A program made the position numbers and the translations under genes. Shown piece by piece: positions 21,204 to 32,351 of a stretch of 64,000 bases of DNA; position 1 is the first letter of the stretch; the number at the start of each line of letters is the position of its first letter. The DNA is from Gnetum montanum (lineage: Eukaryota; Streptophyta; Gnetopsida; Gnetales; Gnetaceae), in NCBI GenBank assembly GCA_015680685.1, contig MNCI01003467.1, positions 597,095 through 661,094 on the forward strand, read 5' to 3'. The notes beneath the pieces were generated by a model that was not told where the DNA came from, did not search any database, and saw only the letters and a list, made by a program, of their open reading frames with translations.

Positions 21204-22751
21204 TGCTAGGTGTGTGTGGATACGGGGCACCATGAATGGTCTGGTCGATCAGACAGGGACTTAATCGGTGTCTATATAGCCTTTTGCAACATATATTTTT
21301 TTGAAACTGGATGGAAACACGAAATAATGCTTGCAAGTAAATAAAGCAGAAAAAATAATGCAAGACGCAAGAATAAGCAGGAAATAAAGTAAAAATGCGG
21401 TTAGAAAATTACACCACTTCGAAGCCATAGGTTTGCTTTGTCAAGATGGATATAGTTGGTTGCATAGCATGGCGAAGTGTCGAGATCCCGAGAGTAACTA
21501 GGATGTGTAGAGCAAAACATGTTGTGCGCTTGGGCACGACCTTGAGCGCTAACAATGTAGGGATTCTACCAAGGTGGTAGAAAGGGTATAGAACAAAATG
21601 TCAGCTAAACATGCTAACTATTTGTAGTGTCAAACAGAAAGCTTACAATGTTGTCGCAACATGCTAGGGAGAGAGCTTGAGCGCTAGAGAAAAAAGAGTA
21701 GGAGACTTAGCGGAAGAGTGCCAACCGAACCGAGGATTGGACCTCTTTTGAATATTGTTTTCTGTAAAATTCCAAACCCTTTGAATGTTGTTTCTTGGGG
21801 TATTTATAGGGCCAAGGGTATGCAAAAGGGGTGGTTTGGATGGCACGCACCTTGGGTCCATGTTGACTTGCTGGCACCACATGTGCCATGTATGATCGTT
21901 GGACCTATAAGGCCATAACTATGAGCCTGCCACATCGTAATTGCGCTGTCAGCGGCTGGAGACATGTGCTAACGGTCAAATTAGGTGAAGTGCATTGATG
22001 TCGCACAACCACCCACATGCCTTGGTATGCTTCATAGCATAGCGTGCTTGGCGTAGCATCTTGTCGTTTGTTCTGCCACATGTGTGATGCATGCTTGCTA
22101 TGCTATGTAGCGTAGCGTAGCATAGCAACTGGCCTTAGTCGTGAAAGCTTGGTTGATTTACCAACTTTGCTTCCTACGATGCCTGTCTCATGAACTCTAC
22201 TGTTTTTGCCCTTCGAGCTACCTTCTGTCCCTTCCACAGGATTGCTACGCCTTGCTACGCCTTGGAGCTCAATGTAGCGTAGCAGCAGACATGGTCCACC
22301 GCTTCCTTATGGAAAGGGGCATTGTTGAAGGACTTGGGGCTGGGTGTGGGGATTGGCTGTGGAACTGTTGCCATGCTACGCTACATCACGTGGCGTAGCG
22401 TAGTGTGGCGCTCCATTCTGCAATCGCCTTCTGAAGCTTGCTACGCTATATAGCGAGGCGTAGCGTAGTGTGGTGGACTTTGTGACTTAGAAAACTTGTC
22501 AAACTATTTTTTGCTCATCCAGAATGCTGCTGCCAACTTCGCACACCGTCTCTAAGAAGGTTGTCGGTTGGGTAGGCTACTTTGGTGGACAGGTAGGATG
22601 ACGTAGAGCCTGTCCACGTCCAAAGTAGAAAATTTGCTGAACTGGCCAGCCTGAAATTAGATAGTTCTTCTCCCGAAGAACTGCCGTAGTGCCGCGTGAG
22701 TTGCAAGGCCTGGTGAAGCAAGGATGACCTCGCATTTTTTTGGGTGTGTCA
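21204..22751 (-). repeat. Element A 5' LTR (1548 bp)
   Basis: Homologous to 6661-8207 with TG...CA borders (TGCTAGGTGTG at the start, GGGTGTGTCA at the end, + strand view). TATAAATA on the minus strand at 21808-21801. GCTACGC/GCGTAGC words cluster at 22025-22470, upstream of the TATA box in transcription sense. Confidence 0.92.
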
Positions 22752-23059
22752 AGCATCTTCCTCAAATTGTACATAAATGTCCATTTTATCAATCTCCCAC
22801 TCTATCTCCATCTCCATATGTGTTTCTATTTTCTTGTCTATATCCATTTTCTCGTACTCCCACTCTATCTCCATCTTGTACTTAACATTTCCAAATCCTC
22901 CATTTCTGCATTTAACATATATTTCTGAATCCTCCATTTGTAGCATCTTCATTTGGAACATTATCAAATTGAGTTGACGAATTCAGTAGGGACTTATTTG
23001 AACGTTTGATTTCTTTTGCAAGTTCTCGAGAAACCTTAGGCTACCTATATTTAAAATAA
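22752..23059. other. CT-rich flank between elements A and E
   Basis: Imperfect duplication of a CCATTTT...CTCCCACTCTATCTCCATCT block (about 22780-22880) inside CT-rich sequence. No gene is supportable. Confidence 0.4.
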
Positions 23060-23400
23060 TATCTTAAGGTAGAAAAAGAAAGTTACTAAAAAAATTATAG
23101 TTAAAAGAAAAAGAAAATTACTAAAAAATTATAGTTAGAAGAAAAAGAAAGTTACCAAAAAATGACAGTTAGAAAAAAGGAGAAAGTTACCAAAATATTA
23201 CAGCTAGAAGAAAAAACAAAGTTACCAAAAAATTACAGCCAGAAGAGAAAAAAGAAAGTTACCAAAAAATTATAGCAAAAAGAAAAAGAAAGTTGCTAAA
23301 AACTTACAACTAGAATATCTTGAGATAGAAAAAGAAAGTTGCCCAAAAATTACAACCAGAATATCTTGATACAGAAAAGAAAGTTGCCAGAAAATATTTT
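23060..23400 (+). repeat. Minisatellite, about 9 units of 36-40 bp
   Basis: Units of the form GAAAGTTACCAAAAAATTA + CAGYTAGAAGAAAAA, drifting towards the end into units with CTAGAATATCTTGA. It ends directly at the truncated LTR of element E. Confidence 0.85.
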
Positions 23401-23415
23401 GATAAGGACTTGCGT

Positions 23416-24092
23416 TTACATCACACTTAATGAGTTGTATGCACATCCATGTTTGTGCCTTGTGGGACCCAAGACACATGATATTCGAGCCACATCTCTA
23501 TCCTGCTCTTTGCTCTATAAATACCTCAGCAAACAACATTCTAGGGGTTGGCTTTTGGCAGTAAGCTTTGACAAAGAGATTGGCGAACAGAAGGTGGATA
23601 AACAACAAATCCCAATAGTAGCACTTCCTGGATCTCTATTTAACCCAACGTAGCAGCTCTTAACGCAACAAGCATTAGCTCATTGGTTCCTGTTAGCACC
23701 CCATTGGCAACAATCTAGAAGCTGTGATCATATCGTTCCATTGTTGTGCCTGTCCAGTATTGCATATCAGTTGTACACATTCATTAACCAAACAAAGATT
23801 AGATCCCTTGATTTTGGGGTGGTGCATTCCCTTACTTAACCTCTCATTCTATTTTTGCTATAGCATATATGTTGCATTCATGTGTATTTTTTCATTCCTA
23901 TTGTCCTAGTTACATACTTTTTGATACGTTTCTATTGTTGTGCACCCTGTGTTTTCTTCCATTTCAACCTCAGTGTGTTACATTTTAAAATTACTATTTT
24001 CATACAGTTATTATATGCCACAAAAATCCCTGATTGATCAACCAGACCGTTCAAGGCACCTCGTTTCCTTTTTCTTCAGCACAACCCTTAGA
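23416..24092 (+). repeat. Element E: truncated LTR (B-type)
   Basis: Aligns with the 3' third of the B LTR (49790-50468), including TATAAATA at 23516-23523 and the TTCTAGGGGTTGGCTTTTGG segment. Upstream U3 is missing; homology begins beside the minisatellite. It ends where TGGATCTGAGGTTAGG (PBS position) begins at 24093. Confidence 0.85.
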
Positions 24093-24350
24093 TGGATCTG
24101 AGGTTAGGCTGTATGCCTGATAACCTCTCAGTGTTCTAGCCACCGATGTATTCAGAAGTTATAGTTTTTGGCACTAGAAGGAGGGCCCGAACCTCTGTCT
24201 CTTTTGTGTGTCACAGATCTTACATGTTGTCTGTACCCCATCACCAGTAGCTTGCTAGTGTAGACGTGACACCCCTGTGGTTTTCTACACATTGGGTGAT
24301 GCGGATTGGTCGCCACGATGGTTCCCTTGGAACCCTGTAGAATGAAAACC
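24093..24350 (+). other. Element E leader
   Basis: Starts with the same TGGATCTGRGGTTAGG as 50469. It contains GGCACTAGAAGGAGGGCCC near 24170, the leader motif seen inverted at 21091-21110 in A. One copy of the A-type leader unit (GGTCGCCACGATGGTTCCC) precedes the 90-bp array. Confidence 0.7.
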
Positions 24351-24877
24351 CTAAATTGTCTACTGTGTTATGTTGCCTATCTATTGCATTATGCTGCTTG
24401 CGTCCTATGTAGCATAGCGAATTTGTCAGTGTAGTGGTTCCTAAACCGTCTACTATGTTACACTATGTGTCTACTATGTTACGTTGCCTACGTCCTATAT
24501 AGCATAGCAACCTTGTTAGTGTAGTGGTTCCTAAATTGTCTACTATGTTATGTTGCCTATCTATTGCATTATGCTGCTTGCGTTCTATGTAGCATAGCAA
24601 CTTTGTTAGTGTAGTGGTTCCTAAACTGTCTACTGTGTTACACTACCTGTCTACTATGTTACGTTGCCTACGTCCTATATAGCATAGCAACCTTGTTAGT
24701 GTAGCGGTTCCTAAATTGTCTACTGTGTTACGCTACTTATCTACTGCGTTACGCTGCTTGCATCCTATGTAGCGTAGCAACCCTGTTAGTGTAGCAGTTC
24801 CTAAACTATCTGCTGCATTACATTATCTGTCTACTACGTTACGCTACCTGCGTTCTATGTAGCGTAGCGAAGAAAAC
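24351..24877 (+). repeat. 6 x 90-bp tandem array with alternating A/B units
   Basis: Units start at 24351, 24441, 24531, 24621, 24711 and 24801, exactly 90 bp apart, each beginning CTAAAYYGTC or close. Units 1, 3, 5 (TATCTA...GCTGCTTGC) resemble each other more than units 2, 4, 6 (CTGTCTACTA...TTGCCTACG), i.e. a 180-bp higher-order repeat. Each unit contains GTAGCATAGC or GTAGCGTAGC words like those in LTR U3 regions. It lies between PBS and gag. Confidence 0.92.
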
Positions 24878-24984
24878 TAGCTTTTCAGCATTTTTAAACG
24901 TCCCTAGTTTCAATCTATTTTCTCTGCGGCTTTAGACCTTAACTGTTTAATGCAAAATGTACTATTTTCATATCGGAAAAATGA

Positions 24985-25731
24985 ATCTTGTTACCACTTC
25001 AGTTTCTACCGTGAGTGTGGAGGTGTCTCACTTTGTTCCACACACGGTGAATCCTAAGCAACCACCTAGCCTAATGCAGGTACCGTAGTAGTCTCTTAGA
25101 CTACAGCATCAATCGCCCAAACGTCTGCCTCAAGAGGAAGAGCAATATAAATTTTTGTGCACAAAAATCCAAGCAAATATACCATTGGACTATCGTGAGT
25201 TTGAGGAAAATGTAACTTTGAGATCATTCATCGGAATGGAAGGGAGTTCATTCCTATGTTTGATACCACTATCCCACTCACCGACACATGTCAATGGCTT
25301 TTAAACCAACTTGTGCAATTAAGTAGATCAAGAGAATGGGATACAATGTGTCACCATGATGAACCTTTTCATGATGGCCAAGAGGAGTTAGACTCCCATT
25401 TTGAAGGTGGTGGTCCAATCTATGCTATGACTGTCCCTTTCACCTCTATTGTTTGTTTGCACCAATCACGATTTTTTGCCTCTTTTGGTACTGCCACGAC
25501 ACTGTTGCAACCCAGACCCTCTTTGGTGATGGGTAGTCATCAAATGTTGTCAACATATAAGCATGCAGGCCCTTCAACCTCATTTCCCATTAATCATCCT
25601 TCCCAGTCTGTCCAAGCCCCGCACCCAACGTCTGTGATGCCCACACTGCCATACGTGCATACCATGCCCACATCACAACTGCATGTAAGTTCTATTTCTA
25701 TCCCCTCCTCTATACCCATTCCACCATCAAC
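24985..25731 (+). pseudogene. Element E gag N-terminal part
   Basis: Begins near TTGTTACCACTTCAGTTTCT and aligns with the start of A gag: EEEQYKFLCTKIQANIPLDY against the HEHYSFLYAKV segment of A. Frame changes and stops interrupt it near 25085 and 25250. The Ser/Pro-rich stretch TLPYVHTMPTSQLHVSSIS is almost the same as in B (32520-32640). Homology stops abruptly at about 25731. Confidence 0.8.
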
Positions 25732-28014
25732 GAGGCCACGTTGATGAGGTCTCGTCAACGTAGTCGATAGACCTACACCCACGGTTTTATTGTGATTATA
25801 GATGACACCAGAAATGAAACACCTATAGGTAGGAGAACCCTCTCAACCAATGGAGTAATGGCTTAGAGCTAGAAGGGGCCAATAAGAATAAGCCCAAGAA
25901 CCACCAGAGGCAACCCATGCAATGGAACTTCTTTGAGAGGAGCCCAAAGTGGAATCTGTTCAATAGATTCTAGAAGAAGAAGTACCAACAAAGTAGTCAT
26001 AGTGAGGGAAAGCACTAGGACTTGTGCCAAGGCTTGAAGTCACTTTAACTTAAGCTTGCCTTGACATCAAAAAATTTTAAAAGATCCAATGTTCAGTTCT
26101 CCAAGAACTGAACGTTGGGAAATTTCTAGAGAAAGCTCCAGCAGAAGTTAAAACATAATTACAAATCTCTCCCATGTGGCCAATCATCACCTCTAGTGGG
26201 GAGTGGTACATGGGAGAGACATATCTCTTCTAGAATAATACAAGGCTAGGGTCCATAGTAAAAATCAAGGATATTCAGGTGTCCTACTTAGTTGAGGCTA
26301 TCGCATAAGCACTAGGGTTGCTTGATATTGGGACACAACTGGCAGAGCTATCAACACAAGGTGATCCTAAAGCCAAAAAGGAGTAAACTCAGTAGTGTTA
26401 CAGGGTCACCATAAGGAGTTCCATGTGCTTGCACTCAGGGAGTGCATCTACTTCAAGATAGTGGCATATCACCTCAATCCAATGATGAGGCTTAGCAAGG
26501 TGACCACTTTTTCCACTTGGGCATCTCTGAGCAGGAGATTTCCTATAAAATTGCCATAATTGATCTATTTAGAGATCAAAAAACACTTCAAGGAAAATGA
26601 ACGTCGAAGGAAAATCTCCCTCTTGATTTCTAGCTTTCTTAGTATCAATCTTATGGGATGTAGAACAAAAGTCTCATGATCATCCAGAATAGCTTCAAAA
26701 TTTTCTCTCTTCTCCATGTTTGTAAATCTTAGCATAGGTATCTCTCTTAGGGTTCTTACTCTCTCTCACATGATGAATTTAAGAATTGGCTACAATTGAT
26801 GAATCTTGGAAGCCATAGTTCTTCCTTAAATAGATATTTTATACTTGCTATATTTGGGAGGATTAGTGACATGTATTTGCTACAATTTGATTTTTGTGGA
26901 TTATCTTGGCATGTGTATAGTTATTGCTATAGTTTTTTATTGATTTTATGATACTAAAAGTTAAATGCATTTACTCATGACATTCGAAGCATTTAATGTT
27001 CATTGTTGGTAAATTTGGAAAATCTTTTAAATATTTATTGATTTTTGTTAACATTATAATATAAGAAGATCAATTAGTAATGCTACTTTTTACATCAATA
27101 TACATTCATAAGTTGAATTGGATAAGATGATTTATAATGCTTCTTAGACAAATTATTCATAAGCCAAGGATTAAAGCTATAAGGAATATTGTCATTGCTT
27201 GTAATAAATTTTCTTGCCTTTATTCCTAAATCTACTATAATTTCCTTGTATGTTATAGCTAGTTTGATTATTGTTGTAGTTACTTTTATTGTTTTTGTAG
27301 TATTTTTTCTTATTGTCTTAATCTAAAAACATGTTTTTATTGCATTCAACTCTTCTTCCAATGGTAATACTAGGTATGTCAAATCCTTCATTCAATGTTA
27401 TTGCAGTAGCTATACAACAAAAATTTTCTTATGAATAAAAGACATTAGAAGTTCAAGGACATCTTGAATTATCTTCTTGAGGTCTCTTATCTACTTGAGC
27501 AATATCTCCATCTCATATGTTCACTAGAGAAGAAATTGCATGATGGCTTAAGTTCTAAACTTCTTAATTTTCTTCTTCATTTGAATCCCCTTATTATAGC
27601 ACCATTATCTTAACTATCCTTCTTAACTTCTTTTGCAATGATTTCTCTAATACATCATGTTGTTTAGCAACTAGAAAATGACTAAGGAACTTTACTATAA
27701 ATTTCTTAGTAACAAACCATCTGAGCTTAAATATCATGTTAGACAGCTATGATGTTAATCACACCAACTAACCTTTAATAGATTAATATCATGAAACTCA
27801 AAATATCAGTCAATATTTTTAATTATTTTCATGTTTTTCATAATACAAATCCATTCTTTATAATATGTTATATTATTCCATTGTTCATAACTCATAATAT
27901 TCATTGCTAGGATTGTAGTATCTAGCTTTTATTCATAGTTCTGTATTAAATTACGAATAACTTGTTTTAGTTCAATGATCAATTTTCCATTTTTTACTAA
28001 GTTCATATTGAACT
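25732..28014. other. Unclassified AT-rich stretch
   Basis: Many stops in all frames. No domain was recognised and no LTR borders seen. An inverted repeat GTTCAGTTCTCC / AAGAACTGAAC near 26090-26116 and a repeated CATGGGAGAGA / CTCTCCCATG pair (26163, 26208) were noted. Confidence 0.35.
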
Positions 28015-29407
28015 TGTTGGGCCTAGAAATTTCTATTACTGGAATAGAAACCAAAAAACCCAAGCACTGAAATAGTTTTAACCTCGAATCCCAAGGGCCT
28101 CTAGAAACAAGATTCAAAGGGCCCTAGACAATTTGGCCAATCACCCAAGGACTTAAGGAAGAGTAAATAGAAATGGCAACAAAAACATAAACATAAACAA
28201 ACATAGAAGTGTAGATTCATAGTGGAAACAAACATAGAAATGAAAATGTAAACTAAATTCTTCACAATAAGAACTACAACTTTATTAAAATGAGAAATAA
28301 AGAATAAGATTCACAGACTATAGATTCATGTGCTGGATGCACAAGAAGTTACTATAGGAGCTTGAAGTTTGTCAAAGCCTAAAATCTATGTTAGAAGCTC
28401 CAAGATCTAGGTGCTTCCCAACTCCTATTTCTATCAACACCTACTTGTTTTCACCAAGATTTGCAACTGTGGCCGCATATTGGTGTTACACCTCTGACAT
28501 AATGGTATCACATGGAAGTCTTTGTGCCCAACGTAGACACTAATTTTCTTAAAGGTGTTACAAGGTTGTGGAAAGGCTCTTAGCTACAAGGTTCTCTTAG
28601 GCTATGGAAAATTTATGATGCTGATTTTTGCCAAAGGTTGAGGAACTAGAGAAAGGTATTTATGTGTGGTTTTTATAGGGTGGAATTGGTAATTTTGGGG
28701 CATGCACACCATTGTTGTGATTGCTAATAGATTGGTGTCAATTTGCAAGTATCAATGGTCATCCATTCTCAGTGTAGTTTCCATTTATAGTAATTTCAGA
28801 ATATCATAGCCACAAAAACCCATCCATTTACTATAAATAGTAAATGGACTTCTATGAATACACTAGCACAAACCTTACTATGCTAAATTTCAACTAAGAT
28901 GTAGTTGCTAGAGTATGTAGTCAACTCCAACACTAGGAAACACTACATATTCTATTATTCTAGAGATGCTTCATATTCCATTGTTCTAGTGTTCCATTGT
29001 TCCAATGTTCCGATGTTCTAAAAATGTTACAACTACTAAAAACTTGGGATGACTATGCTAGAGTTGAAAGATTGGAAATGGAAAATCCCAATGATTCCAT
29101 CGATGCTGGGAGGGTAGATGGTTCTAGCATAGTTAAGGTTATATCCCAACAAAAACCCATAGAAATACCAAATTTGGGCATTCCAAAGGAATTTTCAACC
29201 TTTCCAAGGCCAAATATAAACATGAGATACCTTTTTCTACTTGAGAAGTGAGGCAATAACAACTTTTGAAGTATATTTCAACCCCAAAAAGTTGAAGTAT
29301 GCAAGATTATAGCACATGGAATATAAATTTCACATTACAATAAGGTCTTGTCTCAAGTTGGGAAAAGAACATTGCAATTTTCAACATGAATTATTGGTGG
29401 TGTTTCA
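28015..29407 (-). repeat. Element D: LTR with short leader on its PBS side
   Basis: On the minus strand the LTR starts at 29407 with TGAAACACC, after a PPT-like CAACAAATAGGGATCAA. TATAAAAACC (about 28678-28669) is the promoter. The LTR end is near 28100; 28100-28015 aligns with the F leader (AGGCCCTTGG..., 53655-53740). The LTR thus has internal sequence on both sides. Confidence 0.65.
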
Positions 29408-30426
29408 TTGATCCCTATTTGTTGATGTTTGGAGGATTGACTTGAGAGATAATGACAAAGAATAACAAACACCACTACAGGTCCATCACTAACGTTCCCT
29501 CTCTGCACTTGATTCAGTAGTGTCGAACCATGCCAAAGAGTACTTTTGATAATGTGATAAGGTCATAATGAGGTAATAGATGATAAATATAGTATTTGGC
29601 TATAAGGACATGGTTATGATGATTAACAATGAGTTTTGAATGTTAACATCATGTTTATAATTATGGCATGATGCTTTGTTTAATCGATGTAGTCTCAGCA
29701 CTTCATCCTTTGAAATGTTTGCCACTCAACAATGCGTTTGAGAAACCAACACCTCGCTCCAAGGCTTCTTTGGCCATAAGGCTCCTTCCTTTGCATGTTT
29801 GGAGCCATTGGTTTGACCTCTTAGGCTTCATAGGCCATTTGACTTCTTGGGAATTTTCTTTCCCTCTTTGTTTTTTTTCTTCTTGGTGAAACCTTCATTA
29901 GGTTTCATTACCAAAGATAGTTTTGATTTGGTTTTCTTGTTTAATGATAGGTGTTACACTCAACAGACTTGTAGGGGAAGCATGGTGAAGGTATGTCACA
30001 AAGCCATAAAGCATGAAATTCAAACATTGGTCATCACTATTATTCATATGAGAAAGGTTATAAATAGGCGATAGGGTTGGGCTCAAGGAGTGGTAATTGT
30101 AATGATGTGGAACAAGCACTCTTGGTACAGTAGAACAAACTCACTGAATCTTACTCATTGATGTCACATGATGACTTACTACTATAATGAGTTGCACCTC
30201 CATGATGACTTCAAACTTCACCTTGCAAGTACAACTCTAAGAGAACAAGAAAACCAAACCAAAAAGTCATGTTGTTATAATACAATGCATAAGGCCATAT
30301 AAGATAATCAACAAAACAAGCTATCTACAAGTCACCAATGTTATAAAAATTACACAGCTCATCTGTTATGAAAAGTATGATAACATAGGTTTACTTGTTA
30401 TTACCTATGGTGGTCATTGATGTTGG
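29408..30426 (-). other. Element D 3' untranslated region
   Basis: Between the D LTR and the D integrase tail. Long AT-rich sequence with no recognised gene. Its first bases mirror the PPT side of element A (TTGAYCCCTMTTTGTYRAYG, + strand view). Confidence 0.5.
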
Positions 30427-30596
30427 CTACATGTAGTAAGGCTTTAGATAAGAATGATTAATTAGATTAGCTAACTCATTCCCATCCATGTCAACTATCA
30501 TGAATGCTCTATTATTGTAGGCTTTGGTGATCAAGAAAGATCCTTCCCAATTAGCTAAGAATTCATCTGCATGATCAAAGATATCTTTAAGGACTA
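30427..30596 (-). pseudogene. Element D integrase C-terminal fragment
   Basis: Minus-strand reading LVLKDIFDHADEFLANWEGS then DMDGNELANLINHSYLKP matches the integrase tail of A (9700-9545) and of B (46330-46480). It is cut at the LVLK codons where the B 5' LTR begins on the other strand, so D and B meet in opposite orientation at about 30596. Confidence 0.8.
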
Positions 30597-32350
30597 AAAC
30601 ACCATCAATTTTGGGACTCTCATGATTCAACACAGTCCAAAAATTTGGGCAAGGATCTCTGCAAGCGCAGTTTCATGCTAGACCACATAGATAACATGGC
30701 ACCCTAGAAGTCTTGACACCTACGAAGCTACTTCTAGGCCTACCTACCACCCTCTATAGCATAGTCAACGTAGCACCTAGTCATGAGGCTAGTTTACACA
30801 AAAGTGGAACTTAGGATGGACTAAATAGATTGGAAAATTTTCTAATTGTGAGGCTTGCTATGCTATGCTACCCTGCACTACATAGCATAGCAGGCCATGT
30901 GGTGTTAAAACTATTGCAAGTGTTAGATCAGACGCAGAAGATGCAGCTAGTATATATTTAGTCCTCAAGGATGCCCACCCCACTTCATCCTTGGAATATG
31001 ATCAGTGTAGCATGGAAAAAATATGGCAAATGTCACAAAAGTCATCCCATTTTTGGTGCTATGCTATGCTACATTGCACAGTGTAGCATGTGTAGCGAGA
31101 TGCCAACTGTTGCACAATCTTCCTTGAAATTGTGTTGATAGAGAAAATGCACTTGACCATTCTTCAATTTTTAAGGATGCTTGCCTTACTCTACCCTTGA
31201 AGTGTGATTGATGTGACATAGGCAAATGTTGTAAAAGCCACCCCAATCTAGGTGCTACGCTATGCCATGCCGCACAGCGTAGTAGGATGCCAGCACTAAG
31301 AAAGTCTTCTCTCATATTGCTTTGACAAAAGAACTACATTTAGTCATGCTTCAACCTCTAGGACTGCTTGTCCCACTCCGCCTTTAGAGCTGATCAAAGT
31401 CTCTTCACAAAGCATTGTAGATTAAGCTCAAATTCATATTAGACTAGGTGTCACACTGTGCTATGTTGCATAGTGTAGCATAGCGTAGTGAAGACATCGA
31501 GGTTAAAAGTATCCCAGGGATGAAATGAGGAAGTCTCAGGCTCCTTTAACATGAAAAGTGTAATGGCTAGTTATTGAAATAGCTTGCCTTGCTAGGCCTT
31601 AGGGGGTTTATTTTTAGTTTTCAAGCAAGATTTGTCTTAAAGGTGGCTGCTACGCTGTGCTACACTGCATATTGTAGCATAGCGTAACGAGTAGGTATTC
31701 ATGCTACTCTGCTATGTTGAACAACGTAAGTAGCGTAAGACTTGAAAAGAGGCTACAAGACATCTCTGGAAGCTCCAGGCCTCATCATCAATGGTTATTT
31801 CTGCCCCAGCATCTCCTTGATAGCCGAGATCAGTAGTTTGCCTTGCTTGTTGCATCCCTTGTTGAGTCCCAAAATTGTCTCTACACTTGACCCTACTCGT
31901 AAGAGAGGGGAAGATGTAGTCCTGAAGCATAAGCTTCACTTTACATTTGTCATAAGAATTTTTTGTAAAAATATGGTAGTCCCTTGGGTACATGCAGTCT
32001 GAATGATATGGTCACATCTCAATAGGTTTCACTTCCAACCTCGTTCCATTTAGCGTAGCACATCAGCATTGCATCACACGTTAGCGTGGCACATCCACGT
32101 TTGTTCCCTATGGGACACAGGACACGCGATATCCGAGCCACATCTCTCTCCTACTCTTAGCTCTATAAATACCCCAGCAAACAACATTTTAGGGGTTGGC
32201 TTTTGGGTTGGCTTTTGGCAGTTGGCTTCTAGTAGTAAGCTTTGACGAAGAGATTGGTGAACAGAAGGTGGATAAACAACAAATCCCAGTAGTAGCACTT
32301 CTTGAATCTCTCTTTAACCTAGTGTAGCAGCTCTTAACCTAGCGTAGCAT
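30597..32350 (+). repeat. Element B 5' LTR, 3' end deleted
   Basis: Collinear with 48322 to about 50030 (ACACCATCAA, CTCATGATTCA, AATTTGGGCAAGGATCTCT at the start). TATAAATA at 32164-32171. At about 32350 it passes directly into gag sequence (GCACCAATCATGATTTTTT; compare E at 25460), so the last ~430 bp of LTR, the PBS, leader and gag start are deleted. GCTACGC/GCGTAGC palindromes at 30850-30890, 31060-31095, 31254-31283, 31450-31480 and 31650-31690. Confidence 0.88.
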
Positions 32351-32351
32351 A

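Larger units (their letters stand above)
6661..22751 (-). mobile_element. Element A: 16.1-kb Ty3/Gypsy LTR retrotransposon (Tat/Ogre-like)
   Basis: LTRs at 6661-8207 and 21204-22751 bracket, in minus-strand order, leader, gag, protease, RT, RNase H, a second RNase H and integrase. Domain order PR-RT-RH-INT is Ty3/Gypsy. The second plant-type RNase H, great length, separated gag-PR and RT blocks and lack of a visible chromodomain point to the Tat/Ogre branch. Flanking bases at the two ends (CGCTG left, AGCAT right) do not form a target duplication. The LTRs differ at many positions and by a ~28-bp indel near 7350, so the insertion is old. The gag-PR block is in one frame but has stops; the pol block has frame changes. 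A keeps many CpG sites that are lost in B-F, so it is the least decayed copy here. Confidence 0.92.

Noticed and set aside
22740-22977. Ser/Ile/His-rich frame on the + strand
   Set aside because: Product of CT-rich repeat sequence, no domain.
25732-28014. Possible extra gag or LINE remnant
   Set aside because: A few basic segments looked coding but no family motif or consistent frame could be found.
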